Assembly: GCF_009870125.1 (NCBI RefSeq)
Contig: NC_046679.1
Span: forward strand, 3,968,001 to 4,032,000
Length of the DNA: 64,000 nucleotides
Direction of reading: 5' to 3'
Origin: Drosophila pseudoobscura
Lineage: Eukaryota; Arthropoda; Insecta; Diptera; Drosophilidae
In this document: positions 25,506 through 36,600 of the stretch, one piece after another
Position numbering within the stretch: the first letter of the stretch is position 1
How the letters are laid out: each line of letters begins with the position of its first letter
The notes under the pieces: model-generated
What the model saw: the letters and a program-made list of their open reading frames with translations, nothing else
What the model was told of the DNA's origin: nothing
Databases searched by the model: none
Program-made: the position numbers and the translations under genes

Positions 25506-25512
25506 TTATATA
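25506..25512 (-). promoter_or_regulatory. TATA box of the Cys-rich secreted peptide gene
   Basis: TATATAA on the minus strand. A start site about 31 bases downstream would fall at A25481 within GTCAACAGT, an Inr-like sequence, leaving a 5' UTR of about 31 bases before the ATG at 25450. The spacing is right for a canonical TATA promoter, which supports the small frame as a real gene. Confidence 0.6.
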
Positions 25513-26107
25513 GGCGGCAAAATGGGTCAAAAGATGTATTTGAGCAGATGGTGGTTTTGGTATTTCGGTTATTTTTGCTGATTAATTTGTAAGTAAATAT
25601 ACTGTATCGATACCAGATGTACTCTGAAGAATACCTTTTCATACGATATTTATAGGTAACATCAGGCAACTGACCTTATCAATTGGATACTGTCAAGTTC
25701 AAGGTAACCAAGAGGTAAATTTGACTTTCTTTGACTTCTTTGACAACGCATCTCCAGAGGATGAGCACACAATACGAATTGTCTTTACCAATGATCTAAT
25801 ATATTTCATTAAATATGTTAACATTTATCTGACAAATAAGGACAAATATGAACAATAATGAAAAATATAGGAGAGGAAAAAAGAAATCAATTTTACAAAT
25901 TTAACGATATGACATACTGGTAAGGGACCATTCAGGGGGACATTTCAGGGGCTAAGGAATGGTAGAGGGTGATCTAATTTTGAGATAGCGGCCTAAACTC
26001 GTAGGTAGCCCCTATTCCGATATTCAGTCTAGGGAGAATAGCAATAGTATAGTATAGAAATATGTGAATACTATGTATATATTTTTAATCAACCCTTTCT
26101 TAATGGT

Positions 26108-26242
26108 CCTGTCCTCAGCTGAATATTTCAATAGGTGGCACAGGCTCCAAGAACCATTTGGTTACAATGGAGTCTGGCTCTCTGTTGCATCCACAAGCAG
26201 CTGGCTTGGGAATTGTAGAATTTTTGATGAAAACGGGCACAA
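26108..26242 (-). pseudogene. decayed paralogue of exon 2 of the neighbouring Kazal-like gene
   Basis: On the minus strand one frame reads IPKPAACGCNREPDSIVTKWF. This aligns without gaps to FPKPAPCGCNGKPGNLVNQQF in the intact gene about 1 kb away, with 11 of 21 residues identical and many differences at third codon positions. Just after the conserved Phe the match to the next Cys-Ala pair (CA) continues only in the next frame, so a one-base deletion has broken it. An in-frame TGA also sits just upstream of the aligned segment. No exon 1 or exon 3 counterpart was found. It is a tandem-duplication relic, or possibly a gene with altered splicing. Confidence 0.55.
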
Positions 26243-26280
26243 GGCTTCAAAATGTATAGCATCGGGTTGAAATAAAATTA

Positions 26281-26409
26281 TGATTCTGTCTCTGGCTCAG
26301 ACTCGACCTCTGGTTCCGCCTCTGGTTCCACCTCTGGTTCCGGCTCTGGCTCCGACTCTGGCTCCGGATCTGCTTATGGCTCTGGCACTGGCTCAGATTC
26401 TTCCTGAAT
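26281..26409. repeat. degenerate 6/12-base repeat (CTCTGGYTCCGV), EP- or SG-encoding
   Basis: About 120 bases of degenerate CTCTGGYTCCGV units. On the minus strand it reads as an acidic Glu-Pro repeat (EPEPESEPEPEPEVEPEAEP) with one TAA inside, ending at a TAA. In another minus frame it is an Arg-Ser-Gln-rich open stretch of about 50 codons. On the plus strand it reads as Ser-Gly repeats ending in TGA. Immediately upstream on the minus strand is a good 3' splice site: a CTAAC branch point, then CCTCTGATTCAG. It may therefore be an exon of a small gene, but no start was found. Confidence 0.45.
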
Positions 26410-27031
26410 CAGAGGCCTCACGTTAGAAACTCGCAGAAATTCAAGTAAAAGAATTACCAATTGAATGCTAAATATTTTATTGCAATGAAACGATCAGAAA
26501 GACTATGGATATGAACTGATTAAGATTGTGTTTAAACGGCTTGTACCGTGACTTTTTATATTAAACGAAATTTATTATTTGTCCAGATGGGGTTTACGCG
26601 ATGTCTACATAATGCTTAACAATGAACTTGAAAATGTTTGCAGAATGTGCACTGAAAATTTCAGGCGACCACATGTTTGACTCAATGAACCGAAAAATAT
26701 TCGAATGGCAAAGAAAGCTTTTAGTTTTTCATCTTTTTAGCCCGAAAACAGGCTAGACTAAACTCAAAACAGGTAATTACAAATGCGAGTACAATTTTAG
26801 GCAGGGATAAGTGCCATTTCAGACTACACCTAAATGTAGGTAATCGCAGAAAACCTCGGGGAATATTATGGTAGATTGAAATAGTAGATTGTAGTAGTTT
26901 TTTTAGTGCAGGGCATTTACTTCGGATATGTATGTATGTTAAATGGTTCGAGATAAGGTAAAATTAAAAAACAAAACAGCATGGGAGTCGTCAATGTTGA
27001 AAGTAGTTGATGCTTCCATCGGTGAAGATTC

Positions 27032-27588
27032 CTAGCAGATTCCAATTGTGTAGCTGATGTAGGCTGTAAAACGATCATACATATTTTAGAAGACAGTTTT
27101 TTGAAATTTCGTATTTATCTTACGCTTTGAATTTTCAGAGGAGTATTTTTTCAGCGCACAGTGATTCTTGAACTGTTGGTTGACGAGGTTGCCAGGCTTG
27201 CCATTGCAGCCGCATGGGGCTGGTTTCGGGAACTTGGCCACCACTGGTAGTCCAATAAGGCACTTCTTCGGAATGAAACTTCGGCATACCTTCTCCGAAA
27301 TAATGATAAGAGCTATCGACCGATAATGATTAGGTTATTTCTGGCAGTGCCACAAGATATTCCATAGAACTTACGGGTTTTTCCGGCCTTCTTTCTGCGA
27401 GCATTCTCCTCGCCCAGGAGGCAAGCGTTCTGGAAGACACGGCAGGTGCAGTCCTCTAGGGCCCAGGTGTAGTCTCTTTGGTAGAGATTGCATGTGCTGC
27501 AGGGCTCCACCGGCTGGGGCTTGGGCAACAGAATGGTGGCCTGTACCACGACCAGGAGGGCTGCAACCAGAAATATCGACTTAAGCAT
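27032..27588 (-). CDS. secreted two-domain Kazal-like protein, three exons
   Basis: Three coding exons: 27588-27375, 27312-27124 and 27063-27032. The introns (62 and 60 bases) have GTAAGT and GTAAGA donors, and the first has a CCTAATC branch point. All junctions are phase 1 and keep the frame, giving 144 residues. The signal peptide is residues 1 to about 18. The mature protein has two similar halves: CTCR, FQNACLL and KVC in the first, and CGCN, FKNHCAL and GIC in the second. This matches the back half of a Kazal domain (Tyr/Phe-x-N-x-C-x-L, then a final Cys). Kazal domains usually inhibit serine proteases, but the reactive-site loop is not recognisable here, so activity is uncertain. A TATAAAAG (27640-27647) lies upstream. 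Likely an extracellular or seminal-type protein, by analogy with fast-evolving fly Kazal genes. Confidence 0.72.
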
Positions 27589-27639
27589 CTTTTTGGTAAA
27601 TGTATGATAACTGTCTCTGGCTCTGGTTGTGGTACGCCC

Positions 27640-27647
27640 TTTTATAG
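27640..27647 (-). promoter_or_regulatory. TATA box of the Kazal-like gene
   Basis: TATAAAAG on the minus strand. An Inr-like GACAGTTATC follows with A near 27612, about 35 bases downstream of the first T. The 5' UTR would be about 25 bases before the ATG at 27588. Confidence 0.6.
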
Positions 27648-27659
27648 ACCGTGCAAATC

Positions 27660-30600
27660 ATTCATTGTTTATCCAGATGTCATTGTTCATTTTTAGTGAC
27701 TCTATTTATTGGTAAACGATGAGTAAAATGTTTACGCAAATATTTACGGTTCAGTTGAATATATATTTAGGCAGCCTTGAATATGACATTCTAAAGTCAG
27801 AATTTTGTGAACATCTGCATGTGCCTGGACCGGTTCAACTGGATTTAAGCCCCTGGAAAAATTCCATTCAAAATTCATGGAAAACCACAGCAAAAATAAC
27901 CGAAAAAGCACATAAAATGTGGGCAATAAATACTTGCGACACTTTTCCCTTATGGGTGTCCTTGTGGTTGTTCCTGCCTGACAATTACACGCAGTTGTCA
28001 TTAGCTCATTAGGAGAGCCCGCAAGTCGAGGAGTCGAGAAGGCAAACGGCGGAAAAGCAAATAAAACAAAAGGCAACAACTCAATTAACCCTTTTTCCGC
28101 CGAACCCCAAATGGCTGGAATATGATGATGCTGCTGCTTAGTATATAATAATACGAGTATAATAAAATAATAAACGAAAAGTGTCATCTGGGAGGGAGAC
28201 AGGAGGGCAGTGAGAGGTGAGGTGAGAGAAGAGCTTGAGGAGGGAGCAAATCCTGACGGATTTCGTATGTAATTACTTCAATTAAACCATCTGTGACAAT
28301 TGCCGCAGCCGAACATGAAATTCAACTTTACTTTCGAAATTCCCAATTGAGTTGAGGCGCATTATCCTGGCAAGCAGTACGAGTAGCAGCAAAAGCAGCC
28401 ACAGGAGCTGAAGCAGAAACACACATTTATTTCTCTCCCCTCCTCTGTCGCTGTCTCTTTATAAGTAGATATATATATATATATCTCCAACCCCCAGAGC
28501 GTAAAGAACTCATCGCGTATTTTTACCTTTACCTTTGCCTTTGGCTTTACCTTTGCCACTTCGTCGTCGTTTCTGTTGTTGTTGCTGCTGCTGCTGCCTC
28601 CTCTGTTAATGGGGTGACATTTATGGCACTTTATCAACTCGAAAGTCAATAATGCCAGCCAAGTATCTTAAATGTGGCTTAAAACATACATACAAGCCCA
28701 AGGGGGGACGAGAACCAACGAGAAAGGCACAGGAAAGGAAAAAGAAAATCGCAATGCGATAAAAATGAAATTTTAAAATTTATGCCGCTTATTGTCAATT
28801 CTTGGAGCTGCCTGGAATCGTAACTTAAGACTTTTGGGGGGGAAACGCCGCCGACTAATGCTTTCCATCTCCGTCAGGGAAAACTTGAGGGAACTTGATG
28901 GAAACCCCCCCGAGTTTGTTATGACAACTGAGAGACATTTGAATCGAGCCAAGGACTGGGGAAACTCTAGCAGGGCATTAGTCGAATGGATCCCCCAGGA
29001 TTAGCCAATGAGAGTGGATCTGTCGCGACGCCCCCTCAGAGCCCCCGCAGCCACTTGCCCCTTCTGGCTGCTTGGTGCGTGGCGGCTGCGTCCCGGCCTA
29101 GGGAATTCGCGCTCGCTGAGAAAACTTTTTGGGGTAATTAGGAGTATAATATGCGATCCAAGTCAGCGTCTCAGCCACCGACTCTTTGCCGCTGACAACT
29201 TGATTACGTTTCAACAACATTGTAAAAGTTAATTGCCAGCGCAGCCTTAAAGCCTGATGAGCATTTATCACCCTCCCAGAACATGCCACACAGTCCTCGC
29301 GTGTTATGCAAAAACAAAACGAAAAACAAAAAATACGAAAAAAATACGGTGGAAAAAGTGAGGCATTCATTAGGCCCGACACGGTGCCACACAGCTGAGG
29401 AGGAGGCTCGTTCGGCTGCGAAGCGTCTTGTTATTTCCTGCCTGTGGGCTCCTCGGGCCTCGACTCACGTGTGCCGCGAGGGGCTGGGGCCCTGATGAAG
29501 AGTTATTTCATTTTAATTTGCAGGCCACTGCGAAATGTTCCGAAAATAAGCAACAATGTATTAGTGTTTTCGCAGGTGGCTACTCCCTCCTTACAATCGA
29601 TGGTCCCGCTCTCTGTCTTATCGTTTTCTTATCGGAATAATGCGAAGAAAGATAAACCGTCAAATTCTTTCTCTAATGAAGCCAGCAGTTCAAAGTTCAA
29701 GCCGGCGCAGCTAATTAGTTACCGCCACCAGCGAATGCGCCACTTCATTAAAATAAGTGCCCACCTAAAAAAAAACCCATAAAAGTAAAAGAAAGAATAG
29801 ACATCTACACTGAGAAAAAGCATGAAGAATATGCTACACAAATTGTGATCAGTCCTGAATATATTCACAGATTTTCATTTATATTTCATGATTGCTAAGA
29901 ATAAAGAAGTTTCCATTAGTATGAATATTGAGATTATTTTATAATAAATTTAAGGTTCCTTAAGCGGGAGTCTATCGAATGTCTTTCAGACATAGTAGGA
30001 CCAAGGCCAATATATGTAGATGTAAGATGAGTAACGCCCGGAGATTTCAATGATACACGATTGTGAAAGCTCTCTTCGATAGGGACCGCCTTTAGTTATC
30101 CGTGAAAAGATATTTTTAGGAAAAAGTTCCTTAAATAAGATTTTGAAATTAGTTCATAGCTCTAGTTTTTCCTCAGTGTAGAAACGAAGCTAGTCTCTAG
30201 TCGGAAAGGTCGTTTAGTCTGACCAACAAAAATGTATTGTTAAAAGCCGCTAATGAATTATTTACTGGCCATTTGGCTGTCCTTTATGCTGATGCCTTGA
30301 CAGGAATTGGCTGTCCGGAAGGGCCTGGTGGCAGTAAAGGCACACACGGCTGTGTGTGGGGATGTTCCATGTACATGGAGGGTAATGGAGGGGGCTTGTG
30401 GTGGGGTCCTGTCCTGTCCACGCATAACTCAACCAGTTCACACCCTTAATTAACTGCCTGTCTGTCTGCCTGTGCGTATGCGTGTGCGTGTGTGCGTGTT
30501 GCTGGCCAAGTTGGCCGGCTCTTGGCCGAAATGTTGCGTGTGGCGTGGCTTTGCGGCGGAAAGAGTTGCTTAACCGAAATTATGTTTATTAAGCATTTAA

Positions 30601-33600
30601 AAAAGCGTGACAAAGTCAGTTCCGGTTTTCAGTTGGGGAAAGAGTGTGTTGGCCAGTACGGCAGCAATTGAAAATTTGACCCCTTTTTCCTTGCGGATTT
30701 TTACTTACAATCGAATATCAATTTTTCTCTCTACCCTGTGCGCTTTACACCACGAATCAGTCTTCAACTCAGCGATTATGATCACTCTCATCCATCAATC
30801 AAGTGCATTTGAATAACATTTTTAATCACTCCGAATTACACAGGAGAGCGCACATGATGAATTGCATATTATGGCGGGAGAATATCACCCACATACATTC
30901 ATATATATGTATACCACACCGTGTTGGAGGGGGGATAAGTGATGTGGGAGCACAAACGCATTCACTTGACAATCACTTTTGTTTTATTGCGATTTGCCAG
31001 CCCTGAATAACGACACCCAGCCACAACAGAAGCAACAGCAGCCGTGGCAGTGGCAGGCAAAGCTGGAAAATTTCCACTTGGGATAACTTGTGAGCAATTG
31101 CAATGCTGCTGGAGCTATAGCCATGGCCCAGACACTGGCTGAGGCGGAAGACAATGAGCTGTGCCAACCAAATTGTTGTGGTGCAAAAATGCGGGCATAT
31201 GTGTGGCAGACAGAGGCAATCGACGCCAGAAAGGAGCAACTGCAGCAGTAGCAGCAGCAGCAGCAGCCAACAAACAACGGAACGATTTACCAAGAAAATG
31301 AAAATTTATTGTCAGTAAATGAAAGAAAGCTCTCGACAAGCATTCAGCCTGGCCCGTTTCAGTTGAGTTCAGGCCAGCCCAGCCCAGCTCGTTCTGCAGT
31401 TAATAGCAGCAGCTGGAGCTGAAGCAATCAAGGTGTTTCTTTGTTGGCCCAAAGGGAACTATCCGCATTGCGTCTTTCTTATGCATGCCCCAAGCATAGA
31501 GAGTGCAACAATTGCAGCTGTCTGGCAGCCTCCTGGCATTGTCATAGGAATCGCTTTCGATTTGTAGTAGCTCAATGGAAGTCTGTGGGGATGCCTCAAG
31601 CCCCACTTCCCACTCCCCACTCCCCGAACTAGTCCCAACTCCCGCACTGACTCAGCCTCTGGCTTAGAGTGAGCAGCCCTAATGGCGATGATGTTGGCCA
31701 AAAATGATAATGGCCAAAACATTTAATGCACGTTATTGCCGAACCAACAAAAAGCAATTTGACGTAACGCGCTGCCAGGATTTGGCCCTCAGAATCTGAC
31801 ATCGAGCTAATGCAGTGAAATATTTATTGAAATTGTGTGCTCCCCGGGGGCCAATGCGGATTCGTCTGCCGCTATTAGGAGGGGGGAATGGAGTGGTCCT
31901 TAGCCCGAAACTTGTGGCAGGGAATGGGAACAGGATACTCTTGTTGGTGGTGGCTGGAGGCTGGAGGGAGGTGCAATTTACGAGTCTCCGTTTGGCACTT
32001 TCGGCATTATTGCTTGGCCAAATGTTTCGCCTTGCCGCATAAATATCCCAGGCCCAAGTAGGAGGCAAAGTTTTCACACGGCCCTAGAAAGGACTCGCCG
32101 CCACCCACTTACTTGTAAATTACGCACATTAATGCAATTAACAACAGCAACAACAACAACAAAAACAACAGGGAGGACTAAAAAGGTCTCAATTACGCTT
32201 CGTACTCACCTGAAAGAGGCCTATCCATCCATCCAAACTTCACTCTCTCTCACTCTCACGGTGCGTGCTTCACTTGAGTGGCACTTCAGCGGGCGAAAAA
32301 CATATTTACCCGCGATGCAGCCCAGATATGGGGTAAATATTTGTGGCAATTATGCAAGCGGAAGTCGGCGAGGATATGGATACTTGTAGAGCCTGGCCTG
32401 CCGCCACGTGCCGCAAATGCATGGCAACATAATTATCGCACGCTCGCGAGCGCGTGGCGGGAGGACAGGATCAGGGGCAGGCCTAGCCGGCATTTTCCAC
32501 TTGAGTTTTTCCGCTCTAACTCTCGGCAGCCCTACAAATTGTTGCCATATAATAAGTGGGCGTAGCCCGGCCTCGGGCTGATTGCACTTGGCCCCGCGAT
32601 GACAGCAAACAACATCATCCACAATAACATCGACACACACGCGTCGAGACGCGTCAAAAAGCCGTTGATTATAGACTTACTGGCTCCTAATGGCCGTCCT
32701 TGTTGGGTTTTAAGCCCTTAATGGCCACTTGATGGTTAAGGTAACAGACCAGCAGGGGGAGCCGGAGCAGACGGGGGACGAGTTGTCTGTTGCTCGTCTT
32801 ACGCCTGGGCACATCCTTTTATGAAATTATGAAATGAAATGAAATGAAAGGAAAGGCGGGTACAGCACTGTTCGATTGGATTACCACACTCCTTATAATC
32901 AATGGGAAAATGCTGAGCCATGGATGGGGGATGATGCAGAGACTTGGGCTTTAAATATGCTCTTTAATTAAAATTGATCCGCATCTAAAACCGCCGCACA
33001 GAGCCACACATCAAACAAAATTTGTAATCGAAAACCGCTGCAAAAAACAATGCAACAAAAAGTATGACGCACGGCGAAAAATGTCATTAAGAATTGCATT
33101 TCATACACGATGCGGTGTCCTCATGTGTCCTGACATCGATCCTGTTCCTGCGGCATAGAAAAATGCCCCGAAATACGTGCGATGCAAATTATTATTGGTC
33201 CGCCAAGCACACAAAAAATATTTCAAATTTGGAAACGGATAGGTGGAAAAAATGCACACAAATAAAAGAAAGTATGGAAAAGCATACTCGAATTTTTGTG
33301 GCCCGGCATCTGGCATGTCAACGAACTGGCAGCCAAATGAAAATGGAATACTCTGAATGAGTGGCAGATTTCCTAAATAATTTGTGGGCGCACTCCCAAT
33401 GGTTGGCTGGAGCGGAGCCCGGGCGGCAGCAGGGGGCTGTTCTACCATCTTGTAACATGTATCCATTTCGAGTCTATCAAAAAAGCATTCACCTGGCGTT
33501 TCCCCAATGCCCGGACATACCCGGGCGACTCTTGATCCTCTGTGTTTTGAATGAGGATACCATACCAGCAGCTATGTACATAAATCAAATCCATTTCCCG

Positions 33601-36600
33601 AGCTCCAGCACCAATCCCTGGGCCGGTACCCTGTCCCAGTCCCAGTCTCCAAATCTGGAAACCCAGCGGCGTTTTGGCCAATTCTTTTGCCTTGGCCTGC
33701 CGCTGGCTCATATTATGGCATTTGTTGGCCTTTTTTGTGTGCCTCCCTTCCACATCAGTTCCTTTGCAGGTTTTTTTTTTTGGAGCAAGCTGTCAGCGAA
33801 AATGTTGAAAAATGGCAAAATACCATTGATGAAAGTAAGCTGCTTGCTGGGCTTTGCATTTGCACCAAAAAAAGAGAGGAGAATGTAGATGGCCGGGAAC
33901 ATGAAGCCAACCATGACGCATTGCAGTGCGGCGCCACGAAAATCTAAGCAAGGCCGCAAAAAAGGCACACAAATCAGACGTGAGTTGGTCCTGGCCAAAA
34001 AAAAGAAAGGGGGGAGCATTAGCAAGCTGGTTCGGGCGTGTCGGCTCACAATATCCCAAAGTGAAAAGCTGTGTTAGCATTTTTTGCCCGCCTCTCGGAG
34101 AAGATTCTCTGGCTGCTGCGTGCTGGCTGCTGGGTGCTGGTTGATGCCTTCTGCTGATTAATTGAGGAATGTGCCTGCCAGCCAGATGATATTCATAGGC
34201 AGCGCCCTGAAAAATCAGAAAAACAAATCCATGAAAACCAACAAAAATTACCTGCAGAGCTGCATGCTAATTAAAACTAATATACACGGCGTATGCGTAT
34301 TGTTGCAGAACTGAAGGGGAAATATTTCCGCTAGAGCAAGCAATAAAAACAATGGACATCTTTCTCTAAATAAACAATGAGTGAAGGTTGCTTTTGGTGA
34401 ACCGAGAAAGTTAATACCCTTAATCATTCATCGTGATGGCTTTTGCATATCTTTTCTCAGAGGCAAATGTAAACCACGTTAAAATAAATATTATATACTG
34501 ACTTTAAGGGAATATATTTAATCTAAATATGAAATATATTTATTTAAAGTATGAAAAATATTTTAAAACTTCCAGGCTCGAAGCAAAACTATTGGCATAT
34601 ATTTGTAAATGCACAAGTAACTATGATAGATGATATGATAGATGGAAACACACATCTCTCGTGTTAAATATCATGGAAATTGTATGGTGATCTGCGATTA
34701 GCATTTATGGCCTTAACAGCGCTGAGTTCTGTCCAATTTCTCTCTCCCTTTTCCATGTTTTTAGTCAGGGTATTGGTATACCCTCAGTGAGGGTATAAAC
34801 TACAACCATAAAACAATTGCCTAGGCCACTCTTTGGGCAAATGAATTACGAAAGCGCAGGGCAAGAAAATGACAACAGAAGTCGGCCCAAAGGCAAAGGG
34901 GGAGCCTGAGCCAGTTCTTTTCCTGGCTTCCTTTTTTATGCCTGGGTGTATTTTTTTGTGTCCGCTTTCTGCCGTGCCGTTCCTGTTGTACGGCATTATG
35001 CGGCAACTGCATTGTTTATAGAGAGAGCCTCGGGGCTACCTGCCCGACAACTTTGTGCATTTTTTAATGGATCTCGGCGCAGACAAAAAGCCAGAACATG
35101 GCGCATTGAAGTGAAGAATTCGCACTCGCGGTCTTAAACGCGTGCGGGAGTCGCATTCGACGGGGGGGATATGGGTGTCTGTCAAGGCTGTTATTTGTTT
35201 GGCGAAATGCTGTTACCAGGAAGAACTCACCTCACCTCACCTCTCCTCTGCCGTCTCTCCGACCGACGTTGCCGTTGTCAATTTGGCCAAAGTGGTTTTT
35301 CAGTTGCTTTAGCGTGAAAAAAGGCGCACAATTCATGAGCTGGATGGGGTAGAAGGAGATTGTGTTGGAGATGGAGATGGGCTTGGGACTGAGACTGGGA
35401 CTGGGATCGTGGCTGAGGAGGAGCCCGTCTTTGACAAATTGCACTTGTGCGGCGTTTTAATCACTTAGGCAACAACGCCTACATTGGCCCTATCTAGGCG
35501 TCTCATTCTATTTACTTAATGACAGCGAAAAGTGGCAGCCGAGCCGAGAGCCGCCTTGAGGGTCCCGCACGGCTCAGCGCCGTGCAGCAAGTGCTCGACG
35601 CATTTGTCATTTGCCTGCGAGCACTATGCTCGTCCTGCGTCCCACATCCAGCACATCCTTCCAGCACTGGCCTTGCTCTCCTTGGAGGTAGTTTCATTAG
35701 ACTAAAATGCTCCGCACGTGTGTGTCTGTGTGTGTCAGAGCTATTGTTTAAGGGATTTTGCCTTTTCAGAGAAATCTGCATTTGCCGGTTCCATTGAAGC
35801 GCAAACAATTGAACGGCTCCGGCTCCGGCTCCGGCTCCTGCTCCTGCTCTGGCGTCGGACCCGGCAAGAAAAGCCCTGGCCCAGCTGTTCTCTTTCGCTC
35901 TCGTGCCATTGTCCCTTTGTTTAAGCCGTGCGCCAAAAGGCGCGCAAATATCTTTTGATTTCTTTTCCCATTTCCAGCTTTTTGCGGCCCGAACGCACAC
36001 ACCAGTCACGCCGAAAAAAAAGACGCACACTTTTGATAGCTTTTATTTATGATTATGTGGGGGGCGGGCCGAGGGCGGGGCACTGCCTGTCATCAATCAA
36101 AAAGTGCGCAAAATCAAAATGTCATTGGACGAGTGGGGGGTGAGAATGCGGACTCCCAGGCAGGCAGGCAGGCAACCAAATCAAATCCTTTGACTGCTTT
36201 TGTGAGGACGAATCCCTGGATAGAGCGCCCTTCTGCCGCTCCAAGGACGGGCAGGTGCAGATATGTACAATACAACGTCGATTGGTGAATATCTTTGGCC
36301 CTGATCAAGATCTATAGAAAACAGAAAACGATAGCCACAGTCTGCTCTTGAGGGGGAATCGATTGAAGATCGATTGTTTCTCCTACAGGGCTGATCTTTG
36401 AGTACTCACAGTGTTTTTCCCCATCTCCACAAATGAGTTCAAACATCAAATCGACCGCAAGCTTCTCCTGTATCGAAGTTTTGGGCAATTAATCATTCAG
36501 AGACATTCACTGACAAATACAAATTAATTACTTTCCAATTTGGAGTGGAAAGCAAAGCCAGGAATATCTTTGATTTATCAGACAGTTGCCCGGTCTGGGT

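Noticed and set aside
26073..26270. Plus-strand 65-residue frame MYIFLINPF... that resembles a secreted peptide
   Set aside because: It overlaps antisense the relic that aligns to the Kazal-like exon; the start is weak and no TATA or poly(A) signal is placed correctly.
33361..33888. 175-codon plus-strand frame
   Set aside because: It starts from GTG and not ATG, has no family match and no repeated codon pattern, and overlaps an equally long minus-strand frame.
34768..34798. GGGTATTGGTATACCC palindrome reminiscent of DINE ends
   Set aside because: Too short and lacks the microsatellite and conserved core; it may be a solo end fragment but cannot be supported.
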